Source: an uncultured Prevotellaceae bacterium
GTDB taxonomy: Bacteria > Bacteroidota > Bacteroidia > Bacteroidales > Bacteroidaceae
DNA length: 36,891 bases
Reading direction: 5' to 3'
Assembly: GCA_946185805.1 (NCBI GenBank)
Contig: CAMHKU010000018.1
Location: 1 to 36,891, forward strand
A program made the translations under genes and the position numbers. The stretch's first letter is position 1. Each line of letters begins with the position of its first letter. Positions 29,450-36,891 of this stretch are shown one piece after another. The notes beneath the pieces are model-generated. The model had not been told where the DNA came from. It made no database searches and saw only the letters and a program-made list of their open reading frames with translations.

Positions 29450-30331
29450 CTACTCAACTCCTTGTTCTACTATCGAAAGTGAATCATGATGATATGCCGT
29501 CAGGCCGTCGATGGGCGACTTCATAATCCGACCTATGGTGAATTGTTCAAGGCTGGCGGCCAGGCGCAGCTGCGCTTCGAAGTGATAGGCGATGCTGCCC
29601 ACGAAACTTACAGGCAGGTCGCTGCGATGGTATGGCACGATATTGTGGCGGTAGAAACTGCGGAAGTTGTCAACCACGAGCGTCTCTATATCGTCGTCGT
29701 CCAGGTGGCTGGCAATGAAGGGTGCCAGTGAGGCTAAGAACTTATTAGCCTGCGGCTGGCGGTAGACACGGCCGATGATAGCTGCCATGTTGAGCTGCAT
29801 ATCATGCTCAAAGTCAGTACGTATCTTCTGATTGATAAAGCCTTTGTAGAGGGCATTGATGAAGTTGCGCCCTAAGACGGCGCCGCTGCCCTCGTCGCCG
29901 AGAATATATCCCAGCGGCGGCGTGTTAGCCACAATCTCTCGGCCGTCGTAGAGTCCTGAGTTGGCCCCCGTGCCCAAGATGGCGGCGATACCTTCACTGC
30001 GACCGCAGACGGCGCGCGCCGCCCCCATCAGGTCGCTGCAGACCTCGACGCCAGCCTCCGGGAAAACCAGCCGCAGCAGCCGGCTCATGTCGCCAGCCAC
30101 CTCGGGTCTTACCCCGCTGCCGTAGAAATAAATTTCGAGGGTGGAGAGAGGAGAGTGGGGGACGGAGTCTGTCAGCGCTGGCAACAGCTCCTGGCGGAGG
30201 ATGCCCAAGATGGCCTCTTCCGAGAGGTGAAAAGGATTGATACCCGCCGTCAGGTAACGGCCTGCCACGCTCTTTCCGTCTGTGAGCACCCACTCGGTCT
30301 TGGTGCTTCCGCTGTCTGCAATGAGTTTCAT
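29450..30331 (-). CDS. BadF/BadG/BcrA/BcrD-type kinase, probable N-acetylglucosamine kinase
   Basis: A 293-residue ASKHA-fold kinase from the ATG at 30331. It shows the phosphate-1 loop IADSGSTKTEWVL at the N terminus, CSDLMGAARAVCG, the phosphate-2 loop AAILGTGANSGLYDG, and the GYILGDEGSGAVLGRNFINA block typical of the BadF/BadG family branch annotated as N-acetylglucosamine kinase in Bacteroidetes. It would phosphorylate an amino sugar for recycling or catabolism, which fits with glmS in the window, although the two are not linked. The six residues before Met7 of the longer frame overlap the -7 box, so the shorter start is chosen. Confidence 0.88.
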   Translation of the reverse strand: MKLIADSGSTKTEWVLTDGKSVAGRYLTAGINPFHLSEEAILGILRQELLPALTDSVPHSPLSTLEIYFYGSGVRPEVAGDMSRLLRLVFPEAGVEVCSDLMGAARAVCGRSEGIAAILGTGANSGLYDGREIVANTPPLGYILGDEGSGAVLGRNFINALYKGFINQKIRTDFEHDMQLNMAAIIGRVYRQPQANKFLASLAPFIASHLDDDDIETLVVDNFRSFYRHNIVPYHRSDLPVSFVGSIAYHFEAQLRLAASLEQFTIGRIMKSPIDGLTAYHHDSLSIVEQGVE

Positions 30332-30335
30332 GAGG

Positions 30336-30344
30336 GCAAAAGTA
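30336..30344 (-). promoter_or_regulatory. -7 box (TACTTTTGC) abutting the kinase start
   Basis: Minus-strand TACTTTTGC ends 4 bp before the ATG at 30331, implying a leaderless or near-leaderless transcript. It shares the short divergent region with the MscS promoter. Confidence 0.6.
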
Positions 30345-30374
30345 CGCAAATATTTTTAAAAAACCGCATTTTGC

Positions 30375-30406
30375 TTTGATATTTTTGCTTTTTTATATAC
30401 CTTTGC
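30375..30406 (+). promoter_or_regulatory. Complete promoter for the MscS-type gene
   Basis: TTTG (30375-30378), 19 bp, TACCTTTGC (30398-30406). The ATG at 30412 follows after 5 bp, so little or no leader is expected. This also shows that the in-frame ATG at 30376 cannot be the start. Confidence 0.85.
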
Positions 30407-30411
30407 ACGCT

Positions 30412-32751
30412 ATGAAAGTGAATAGAATTATAATCCTCTTTGTACTGTTGTGTCTGAGTCTGACGGAGGGTCATGCCGTGCTGAAGGAGCGCGACCTGGA
30501 GCAGACGTTGGAAATCCTGCGCGGCGAGCTCACTGAGCAGCTGAGCGATTTGATAAGCCTCTCCGACGAGCGCAAGACTCAGAACGATCAGATCTTCACC
30601 CAGCTGATGGAGACTATGAAGCAGTCGGGACAGAACGCCCTGATGCTCTACTCGCAGAAGCAGAACTACGTCTTCGACATGACCTACGCCTGCCACCAGG
30701 CCACGGCCCAGTACCGCAACTTCCTGCGCTCGCAGATACCCTTCCAGCAGTTTCTTACCACCATTGACACCGACATACTGAAGTACGACAGTCTGGTAAA
30801 CAGCCTCAAGACCATGCCGCAGAGCATGCTCAGTGACCGTGCCCGCGTTAATCGTAACGTCTGTCTGACGTTGGCCACTACCATCCGCAACACGCTGACA
30901 GAGAACCGGCGCCAGGTCTCCGACTACATCGCTTATTATGATGCCACGGAGCAGCGGCTGAAATATCTTAACGACTACGCCAACGAGCGCTATAACGACA
31001 TACAGACCAATATCTTCAAGAACGGCGGACAAAACTATTTCGTCATTCTGAAGAGCCTGAACTACAAGCTCCGCGAAACCCGCCAGACCATAGAAGACAA
31101 ATACGGCAGCCAGCAGAAGGGGTCGCAGTGGGACTCCAGCGTGATCTTCGGACTCTTCGGCATCATTGCCCTCTACATCGTCATAGCCATCGCCCTGAAC
31201 CTGCTGGTCATCCGCTTTCTCATGCCCCAGCGATTCCGCACCGAGGATTTCCTGCGTAAGCGCACCTGTGTCATCATGGCCACCACCACCATAACCTTCG
31301 CACTGATCATGGGGGTGCTCAGGGCCACCCTGGAGCAGAACTTCTTCATCATGGCCAGCGACCTGCTCATTGAGTACGCCTGGCTTCTGGGCGTCATCCT
31401 CATCTCGCTGCTGCTGCGTGTCAGCGGCGAGCAGATAGGCAGCGCCTTCCGCATCTACGCCCCTTTGGTGTTTGTAGGCTTCATCGTGATAGCCTTCCGT
31501 ATCATCCTCATCCCCAATGAACTTGTCAACCTCATCCTGCCGCCGGTGCTGCTCGTCTGCACACTGTGGCAGTGGGCCGTCATCCGCCGCCACAACCGCA
31601 ATGTGCCGCGCTCAGACATGTTCTACACCTACATCTCGCTCACGGTTTTCATCACCTCCGTAGTACTCTCCTGGACGGGCTACACACTGCTTGCCGTGCA
31701 GCTGCTCATCTGGTGGATCATGCAGCTTACCTGCATCCTCACCATCACCTGCGTCAGCCAGTACGTGCAGCGCTATGGCCGTCGACACGGTCTCGAAGAG
31801 GCTCCTGTCACCAAAAGCTGGTTCTACAAGCTATTCTACAGCGTGGCACTGCCCGTGCTGGGCGTCTTTTCCGTCATGGTGAGCATCTACTGGGCCGCCG
31901 ACGTGTTCAACCTCAGCGACCTGTGCATGCAGCTCTTCCGCCATGAGTTTATCAGCACCAAGAACCTCAGCGTCAGCATCCTCAAACTGACTATGGTCAT
32001 CTGCCTATGGTTCCTCTTCCGCTACGTCAGCACCACCATCCTTGCCCTGCTGCGCCTGCACTACCAGCAGCAAGACCCCGATACTGCACTGAGCCGCGAG
32101 GTCATGGGGCGCAACGTCATCCAGGTGCTCGTCTGGGGGCTGTGGCTCATGCTCTCGCTGAGCATCCTCAGCATCAGCGTCACCTGGCTCGTGGCTATTG
32201 GCGGCGGACTGTCAACAGGTATCGGCTTTGCCTCTAAAGACATCATTGAGAACATTTACTACGGCGCCTCACTCATGGCCGGCCGCGTGAAGGTTGGCGA
32301 CTGGATACAGGTTGACGGCACCATGGGCAAGGTCACCAGTATCAGCTATACCTCTACCGTCGTAGAGTCGCTCTACGGCGAGGTCATCACCTTCCAGAAC
32401 TCACAGCTCTTTGCCAAGAATTACAAGAACCTCACCAAGAACCACGGCTACGTGCTGGCCGTCGTGCCCTTCGGCGTGGCTTATGGCTCTAACCTGAAAC
32501 AGGTCACAGACTTGGTAGAAACCGCCGTCAATGCCATGCACCACCAGTGGATGGACCCCGAGAAGCGGATAAAGGCCGTCGTCTCAGAGATGAACGAGTC
32601 GAGCGTCGACTTCAAACTCTTCGTCTGGGCCGATGCCGTCAAGAAGTCCTATGTCGTGAGCGACGTGCTGAAGTGCGTCTACGACACCCTGGGCAAGAAC
32701 GGTATCGAGATACCCTTCCCCCAGCGCGACGTACACCTTATTCAAAATTAA
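30412..32751 (+). CDS. Large MscS-family mechanosensitive channel
   Basis: A 779-residue protein. A signal peptide (MKVNRIIILFVLLCLSLTEGHA) precedes a predicted periplasmic helical domain (about 22-245), then about ten membrane helices. The MscS pore helix and beta domain follow (WLVAIGGGLSTGIGFASKDI at about 590-610, then GRVKVGDWIQVDGTMGKVTSI and VITFQNSQLFAKNYKN) and a cytoplasmic alpha/beta region (AVNAMHHQWMDPEKRIKAVV) ends in GIEIPFPQRDVHL. The size and extra helices resemble the MscK/YnaI type rather than the small MscS. It relieves osmotic downshock by releasing solutes. It is divergent from the sugar kinase gene. Confidence 0.92.
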   Translation: MKVNRIIILFVLLCLSLTEGHAVLKERDLEQTLEILRGELTEQLSDLISLSDERKTQNDQIFTQLMETMKQSGQNALMLYSQKQNYVFDMTYACHQATAQYRNFLRSQIPFQQFLTTIDTDILKYDSLVNSLKTMPQSMLSDRARVNRNVCLTLATTIRNTLTENRRQVSDYIAYYDATEQRLKYLNDYANERYNDIQTNIFKNGGQNYFVILKSLNYKLRETRQTIEDKYGSQQKGSQWDSSVIFGLFGIIALYIVIAIALNLLVIRFLMPQRFRTEDFLRKRTCVIMATTTITFALIMGVLRATLEQNFFIMASDLLIEYAWLLGVILISLLLRVSGEQIGSAFRIYAPLVFVGFIVIAFRIILIPNELVNLILPPVLLVCTLWQWAVIRRHNRNVPRSDMFYTYISLTVFITSVVLSWTGYTLLAVQLLIWWIMQLTCILTITCVSQYVQRYGRRHGLEEAPVTKSWFYKLFYSVALPVLGVFSVMVSIYWAADVFNLSDLCMQLFRHEFISTKNLSVSILKLTMVICLWFLFRYVSTTILALLRLHYQQQDPDTALSREVMGRNVIQVLVWGLWLMLSLSILSISVTWLVAIGGGLSTGIGFASKDIIENIYYGASLMAGRVKVGDWIQVDGTMGKVTSISYTSTVVESLYGEVITFQNSQLFAKNYKNLTKNHGYVLAVVPFGVAYGSNLKQVTDLVETAVNAMHHQWMDPEKRIKAVVSEMNESSVDFKLFVWADAVKKSYVVSDVLKCVYDTLGKNGIEIPFPQRDVHLIQN

Positions 32752-32793
32752 AAAATTAAAAGATATGTAAACTTAAGTTTTGGTAGTTATTTC

Positions 32794-32976
32794 TAAACGC
32801 AGAGGCGCAGAGTTATAGAGATTTACGCCGACCAACCAGAGTGCGCAGAGGCATGCCAAGGGCATTTCTATGAGTACGCTGAGTGCAGCGCAGCCTCTCT
32901 GCGAACTCCTAAGCATGCTTTAGCATGACTCTGAATCTCGCATAAAAACTCTTCTTTCTCTGTGTCTCTGCGTTTA
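32794..32976. repeat. Imperfect palindromic element with CGCAGAG-rich ends
   Basis: TAAACGCAGAGGCGCAGAG (32794-32812) pairs with the reverse complement of 32958-32976 at 17 of 19 positions. Inside, GTGCGCAGAGGC (32841-32852) partly pairs with GCCTCTCTGCG (32893-32903), and AGCATGCTTTAGCATG is a further small dyad. It occupies most of the 283-bp gap between the MscS and mannanase genes. Confidence 0.75.
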
Positions 32977-33034
32977 AAATATACTTCCGAAACTTCTGTT
33001 AGAAATTAAAAGATTAAAAGAATATAGACAAGAA

Positions 33035-34312
33035 ATGGGAAAGCTGTTTACCTTATTAATTGCTGCCCTGATGGCTGTCGGCGTTGGGGCGCAGACACCG
33101 TTTGTCACCGTCAGCGACGGCCATTTCCAGCGCGACGGCAAGCCTTATTATTATGTAGGCACCAACTTCTGGTATGGCGCCATCCTCGGCAGCCAGGGTC
33201 AGGGTGGCAACCGCGAGCGCCTCTGCCGCGAGCTCGACGCCATGAAGCGCTTAGGCATCGACAACCTGCGCATCCTCGTAGGCAGCGACGGCCGGCGGGG
33301 CGTGAAGACCAAGGTGGAGCCCACGCTCCAGGTAGAGCCCGGCGTCTATAACGACACCATCCTTGCTGGTCTGGACTACCTGCTCATGGAGATGGGTAAG
33401 CGCCACATGGTGGCCGTCCTCTATCTCAACAACTCGTGGGAGTGGAGCGGCGGCTACGGATTCTATCTGGAACATGCCGGCGCCGGCCGCCAGCCGCGTC
33501 CCGACGATGTGGGCTATCCTGCCTTCATGGCCGCCATGGCACAGTATGCCACCAACAACCGCGCCCACGAGCTGTTCTACGACTACGTGCGCTTCATCCT
33601 CAGCCGCACCAACCGCTATACCGGTGTGAAGTATACCGACGACCCCGCCATTATGTCGTGGCAGATAGGCAACGAGCCGCGGGCGTTCTCGCGCGAGGCA
33701 CTGCCCGCCTTTGAGCAGTGGATCAGTGAGGCGGCACGGCTCATGCGCCGGCTCGACCCCAACCACCTCATATCCATTGGCAGCGAGGGGGCATGGGGCT
33801 GCGAGGGCGACTATGGCGTGTGGGAGCGCATCTGCAGCGACAAGAACGTCGACTATTGCAACATCCACCTCTGGCCTTACAACTGGGGATGGGCCAAGGC
33901 CGACTCCCTCTGGGAGCATCTGCCTGCGGCCTGCGAGAACACCAAAGACTATATTGACCGCCACGTAGCTATCTGCAACCGCCTTAAGAAGCCGCTGGTG
34001 ATGGAGGAGTTCGGCTATCCCCGCGACGGCTTTCAGTTTGCCCTCGGCACGCCTACCCGCGGCCGTGACGGCTACTATCAGTATGTGTTCGCCCTCGTAG
34101 CCCAGAATGCCGAGCAGGGCGGCTGCTTCGCCGGCTGTAATTTCTGGGGATGGGGCGGCGAAGCTCGTCCCCGCCATGAGCAGTGGCAGGTAGGCGACGA
34201 CTATTGCGGCGACCCCGCACAGGAGGCACAGGGGCTCAACTCCGTGTTCGCCACCGACCGCTCAACCCTCGACGTCGTGCGGCAGCAGGTGGAGCGCATG
34301 CAAATCAGGTAG
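33035..34312 (+). CDS. Secreted GH5 (subfamily 7-like) endo-beta-1,4-mannanase
   Basis: A 425-residue protein with a signal peptide (MGKLFTLLIAALMAVGVGAQ) and a single GH5 barrel. Landmarks are YYYVGTNFWYGAILG, LRILVGSDG, LNNSWEWSGGY, the acid/base Glu214 in SWQIGNEPR, NIHLWPYNWGW and the nucleophile Glu325 in LVMEEFGYPRDG, then GCNFWGWGG. The WEWSGG and EEFGYPR blocks are typical of bacterial and fungal GH5_7 mannanases. It cuts mannan and glucomannan. No CBM or sorting tail is present. It is a standalone gene here, without an adjacent SusC/SusD pair, and converges on the DUF5107 gene with 45 bp between stops. Confidence 0.92.
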   Translation: MGKLFTLLIAALMAVGVGAQTPFVTVSDGHFQRDGKPYYYVGTNFWYGAILGSQGQGGNRERLCRELDAMKRLGIDNLRILVGSDGRRGVKTKVEPTLQVEPGVYNDTILAGLDYLLMEMGKRHMVAVLYLNNSWEWSGGYGFYLEHAGAGRQPRPDDVGYPAFMAAMAQYATNNRAHELFYDYVRFILSRTNRYTGVKYTDDPAIMSWQIGNEPRAFSREALPAFEQWISEAARLMRRLDPNHLISIGSEGAWGCEGDYGVWERICSDKNVDYCNIHLWPYNWGWAKADSLWEHLPAACENTKDYIDRHVAICNRLKKPLVMEEFGYPRDGFQFALGTPTRGRDGYYQYVFALVAQNAEQGGCFAGCNFWGWGGEARPRHEQWQVGDDYCGDPAQEAQGLNSVFATDRSTLDVVRQQVERMQIR

Positions 34313-34357
34313 ACTCACTTTTCCAACTGTCTGTTGTATGGTTGTATGACGGGCAAA

Positions 34358-36891
34358 CTATTTTAGGTGGCTGTCGATGAGCGTACGCAGTTGCTGTATG
34401 CCCTGGTGGTTGTTGTCGAGGGCTTCGACCTCATGCAGGTATCGTTCGGCATGCTTCGTGTCGCCCATGCCGTAATAGCCAAGGGCAAGCATGTATTTGC
34501 AGTGGATGAGGTTCTTCTGGTCTAAGGAGTCCTCCCAGATGAGCAAGTCGGGCAGCGAAACGGCGAAATAGTCCATGACGATGTGGTCGAAGAGGTGCTG
34601 CTTGCCGTAGCTGATGAGTCGGTTGAAGAGGCCGCGGGCTTTGTTTTGCTCTCCGAGTTTGCTGTAACAGAGGGCTGCGTAGAAAATCTTGTCGGGCTTG
34701 GCGTCGTTGTAATACATGGCTGCTGCAGGCTCCGTAGGTCCTTTGCATCCCAGGGTGTAACATTCACAGGCCTTGTCGCCGTCGCCGGTCATGTCGTAGG
34801 CCATCCCCAGAAGGTAGTAGAAGTCATTTTCCTGTGCGCCATAGAGCTTTCCCTCGCCTAAGTGTGGGGGGTATGTCAGACACTCCTTGAGCAGCTTGAT
34901 AGCCTCTGAAGCCCTGCCTTGGCTCAGCGCTTGTTTTGCCAGCTCAACGCGGCAGATTTGGTACTGGCTGCTCACCTTGCCTTCGCCGCCTTCCCAGGGA
35001 TGGAAGCAGCGACTGTCGAGTTTGTGCATGGCCTCCTCATATTGCCCCGTCTGGTTGAGCAGTGTTATCTCCTCGAGGACGAGGTCGTCGCGGCGTTCGG
35101 TGAGATGGGGGTACTGTTGCAGCAGTGCCAGCCGCTGCTGATGGGGGCGGTGCAGGCGTTTGTAGAGCTGGTCGAGCTCCATGAACACGCGCTGGTCGTT
35201 TTCGTCGAGATGGAAGGCGCGCTCCATATATTCCAGCGCCTGGTCGTGGTTTCCCTGCTTGTTGAAGCGTGCCAGTGCAAGGTTACGCCACACGGTGGGG
35301 AACTGTGGCGCGCGGCGGGCTGCAAGTTCCCAGTTGTGGATGGCCAGGTCATACTGGCGGGCGGCGTAGTAGAGACAGCCTAAGTAATAGGGAGCCTTAC
35401 AAATGAGCAGCTTGAAGCTGGGCTCCTGTTTTATTGAGGCGTACTGCTTAGCGTTTTCCAGGGCGATGACATCCTCCGGACGGTTGGGGAAGCAGTAGGC
35501 AGGGTCGGCCTGCTCGGCTGTCTGGAGCGCTTCCTGATTGCCGCAGAAAGCGTATAGGTAGTACCAGGTCATGGGGGTGCAGGCTCCCTCGCTGATAGCG
35601 ACAGTCCAGAGGCTCCGGGCCTCGTCGGTGAGTCCGGCGGCCACATAGTCGAGAGCCACCTCGTCGTAGTTTTGTGCACTCTTTCGGAGCATCTTTTTCA
35701 TCTCGGCAAGTATCGTCGTGGCCACTATCTCGTGGGATTGGATGCCTGACGACTTAAACAGCAGGTACTGCTCATAGCGGCAACCGTAGTTGAAACGGTC
35801 TATCGAGAGCGACTCGCTGATGAGTTTCAGCGCCTCGTCCCTGCGCCCCATCTTCCTGAGGATGGCCGTCTTCAGGGCGCGGGCCTTGTGGTTGTGCCAG
35901 TTGCTGATGAGACAGCGGTCCACCTCGTCGAGAGCCGCTTCATAGCGTCCTTCGGTCGTGCTGACCTTGGCAGCCTCGAAGTAGGCGGCATCGGCCCATG
36001 CCTTGTTCCATGAAGCTTTCCAGAACAGCTCGTAGGCTTCGCTCGTCTTCCCCTGGTATTTCAGCGCCAGCGCCAGGTTGTAGATAGGCTCACCGTCGTA
36101 AGGGTTAGGATTGCGCTTCTGTGAGAGTCTGACGGCTTTGCGCAGATATTCCTCGGCCTTCTGGAAACGTCCTTTGCGGATTAGCCACAGCCCCATGGCA
36201 TTGAGACACCGTATGTCGTCGGGGTCGCGGCGCAGGGCCTCCTCGTAGTAGTCGGTGGCTGTCCAGGTGGCATGGCGATACTGCTCCAGATGCAGACCCG
36301 TCAGGAAGAGCTGCTCGTTGGTTTTAATCTGCTGGGGCAGCAGGGCAGCCTCGGCACTGTCGGGGATGGGGCGTATTTCGTCGGCCTCGGCGTGCCATCG
36401 TAGCACGGTGCGCTCGCCATAGGCGAAAGTCTTCACAATCTCGAAGGTCAGCTCATCAATGGCGGCCCCCTTCACGTCGATGGTCTCGGTGAGCACAGCC
36501 TCGGGCGAGAGTGTCGTCTGCTGGTCATAATAAATGGTGCCGTCGTCATTCCTGAGAATGAGGCGCACGTTCTGTCGTGAGGTGGCAAAGACCTTGAAAG
36601 TGCATGTCGTCTCAGCGCCCTCCGTGGGGGCTTCGATATTGAAGACGAGGTCTTTCGATGCCTCTTTTACCACACCAAGTTCGCGGTATGGCATGAAGTA
36701 CTGCGTGAATAGCTTCTCCTCGTAAGGCATGAGCCAGGCAAAGTCGGGCTGGTTTTCGGTGTACACACCGGCCATCAGTTCGATGTATGGCCGGAAGCCC
36801 TTGCGGTCGATGCCCCACTGCTTCATCTCCTCGGGTGTGGCCTCGTCGGTGAGGTTGCGGTCCCAGGCGCGTCCGAAGTCGCCATTGCCCC
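34358..36891 (-). CDS. DUF5107 / TPR repeat protein (5' end beyond the window)
   Basis: At least 843 residues; the frame stays open past the window end, where it reads GNGDFGRAWDRNLTDEATPE. That and the following YIELMAGVYTENQPDFAWLMPYEEKLFTQYFMPY are the end of a DUF5107-type sugar-binding or beta-sandwich domain. A second beta domain follows (about 55-170), then a long array of TPR-like helices (about 190-843: for example YYEEALRRDPDDIRCLNAMG, YLRKAVRLSQKRNPNPYDGE). Such proteins are common in gut Bacteroidetes and are presumed to act in carbohydrate processing; activity is not established. The C terminus (KHAERYLHEVEALDNNHQGI) is intact. Confidence 0.85.
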   Translation of the reverse strand, partial: GNGDFGRAWDRNLTDEATPEEMKQWGIDRKGFRPYIELMAGVYTENQPDFAWLMPYEEKLFTQYFMPYRELGVVKEASKDLVFNIEAPTEGAETTCTFKVFATSRQNVRLILRNDDGTIYYDQQTTLSPEAVLTETIDVKGAAIDELTFEIVKTFAYGERTVLRWHAEADEIRPIPDSAEAALLPQQIKTNEQLFLTGLHLEQYRHATWTATDYYEEALRRDPDDIRCLNAMGLWLIRKGRFQKAEEYLRKAVRLSQKRNPNPYDGEPIYNLALALKYQGKTSEAYELFWKASWNKAWADAAYFEAAKVSTTEGRYEAALDEVDRCLISNWHNHKARALKTAILRKMGRRDEALKLISESLSIDRFNYGCRYEQYLLFKSSGIQSHEIVATTILAEMKKMLRKSAQNYDEVALDYVAAGLTDEARSLWTVAISEGACTPMTWYYLYAFCGNQEALQTAEQADPAYCFPNRPEDVIALENAKQYASIKQEPSFKLLICKAPYYLGCLYYAARQYDLAIHNWELAARRAPQFPTVWRNLALARFNKQGNHDQALEYMERAFHLDENDQRVFMELDQLYKRLHRPHQQRLALLQQYPHLTERRDDLVLEEITLLNQTGQYEEAMHKLDSRCFHPWEGGEGKVSSQYQICRVELAKQALSQGRASEAIKLLKECLTYPPHLGEGKLYGAQENDFYYLLGMAYDMTGDGDKACECYTLGCKGPTEPAAAMYYNDAKPDKIFYAALCYSKLGEQNKARGLFNRLISYGKQHLFDHIVMDYFAVSLPDLLIWEDSLDQKNLIHCKYMLALGYYGMGDTKHAERYLHEVEALDNNHQGIQQLRTLIDSHLK

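Overview
The window looks like a chromosomal segment of a Prevotella-type member of the Bacteroidales, probably a gut or rumen plant-fibre degrader. Support comes from the promoters (TAnnTTTG -7 boxes, several with TTTG exactly 19 bp upstream), the lack of Shine-Dalgarno sequences, and typical Bacteroidetes families: DUF3078, DUF1573, DUF3089, DUF5107, an LptC / CNNM-CBS / PpiD gene order, a BT4734-like plus VirE protein, and GH105, GH5 cellulase and GH5 mannanase enzymes. No rRNA, tRNA, CRISPR array, integrase or transposase was seen.

Layout. 1-1928: 3' end of bifunctional aspartokinase/homoserine dehydrogenase (thrA) and a DUF3078 outer-membrane barrel. 2025-6442: an exopolysaccharide export cluster of Wzc-type tyrosine kinase, small HAD hydrolase, Wza-type lipoprotein and a 69-aa poly-His membrane protein, closed by a strong bidirectional terminator. 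6467-9669: DUF1573 protein, GH105 unsaturated glycuronyl hydrolase, HAD phosphatase, endonuclease III. 9687-15345: an envelope block of outer-membrane protein, LptC, CNNM/CBS protein and PpiD-like chaperone. 15311-18967 (minus): TrmH-type methyltransferase, DUF3089 lipoprotein, GH5 cellulase. 19029-24069: uxaC, glmS, carA. 24107-28608 (minus): an orphan helical protein, an NhaC antiporter and a VirE-type primase/helicase-like protein. 28651-29449: gene-free and repeat-rich. 29450-34312: BadF/BadG-type sugar kinase, large MscS channel, GH5 mannanase. 34358-36891: partial DUF5107/TPR protein.

Metabolic theme. Cellulase and mannanase open beta-glucans and mannans, GH105 removes unsaturated uronic acids from pectic fragments, UxaC feeds uronates into central metabolism, and GlmS with the sugar kinase handles hexosamines. 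Wzc/Wza, LptC, PpiD and the barrels build or maintain the envelope.

The most unusual signal is in the spacers. At least seven places hold short tandem repeats with an exact 7-bp period but different sequences (GATTGAA, GAGTTWA, AWAAGTG, CACTCAC, AATTCAT and others). Some run exactly from a stop codon towards the next start, and two lie inside coding sequence. A second family has a 10-bp period and is built as facing inverted arms around a core carrying AGAAGTCA / AATGACTT; the largest (20571-20890) could give a hairpin of about 120 bp between uxaC and glmS. The gene-free stretch beside virE (28732-29418) is bounded by 18-bp imperfect inverted repeats and holds a 21-bp tandem array, arginine-box-like sites, a perfect 20-bp hairpin and two outward-facing copies of one short coding tail. 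These are the best candidates for something undescribed. Their functions are inference only.
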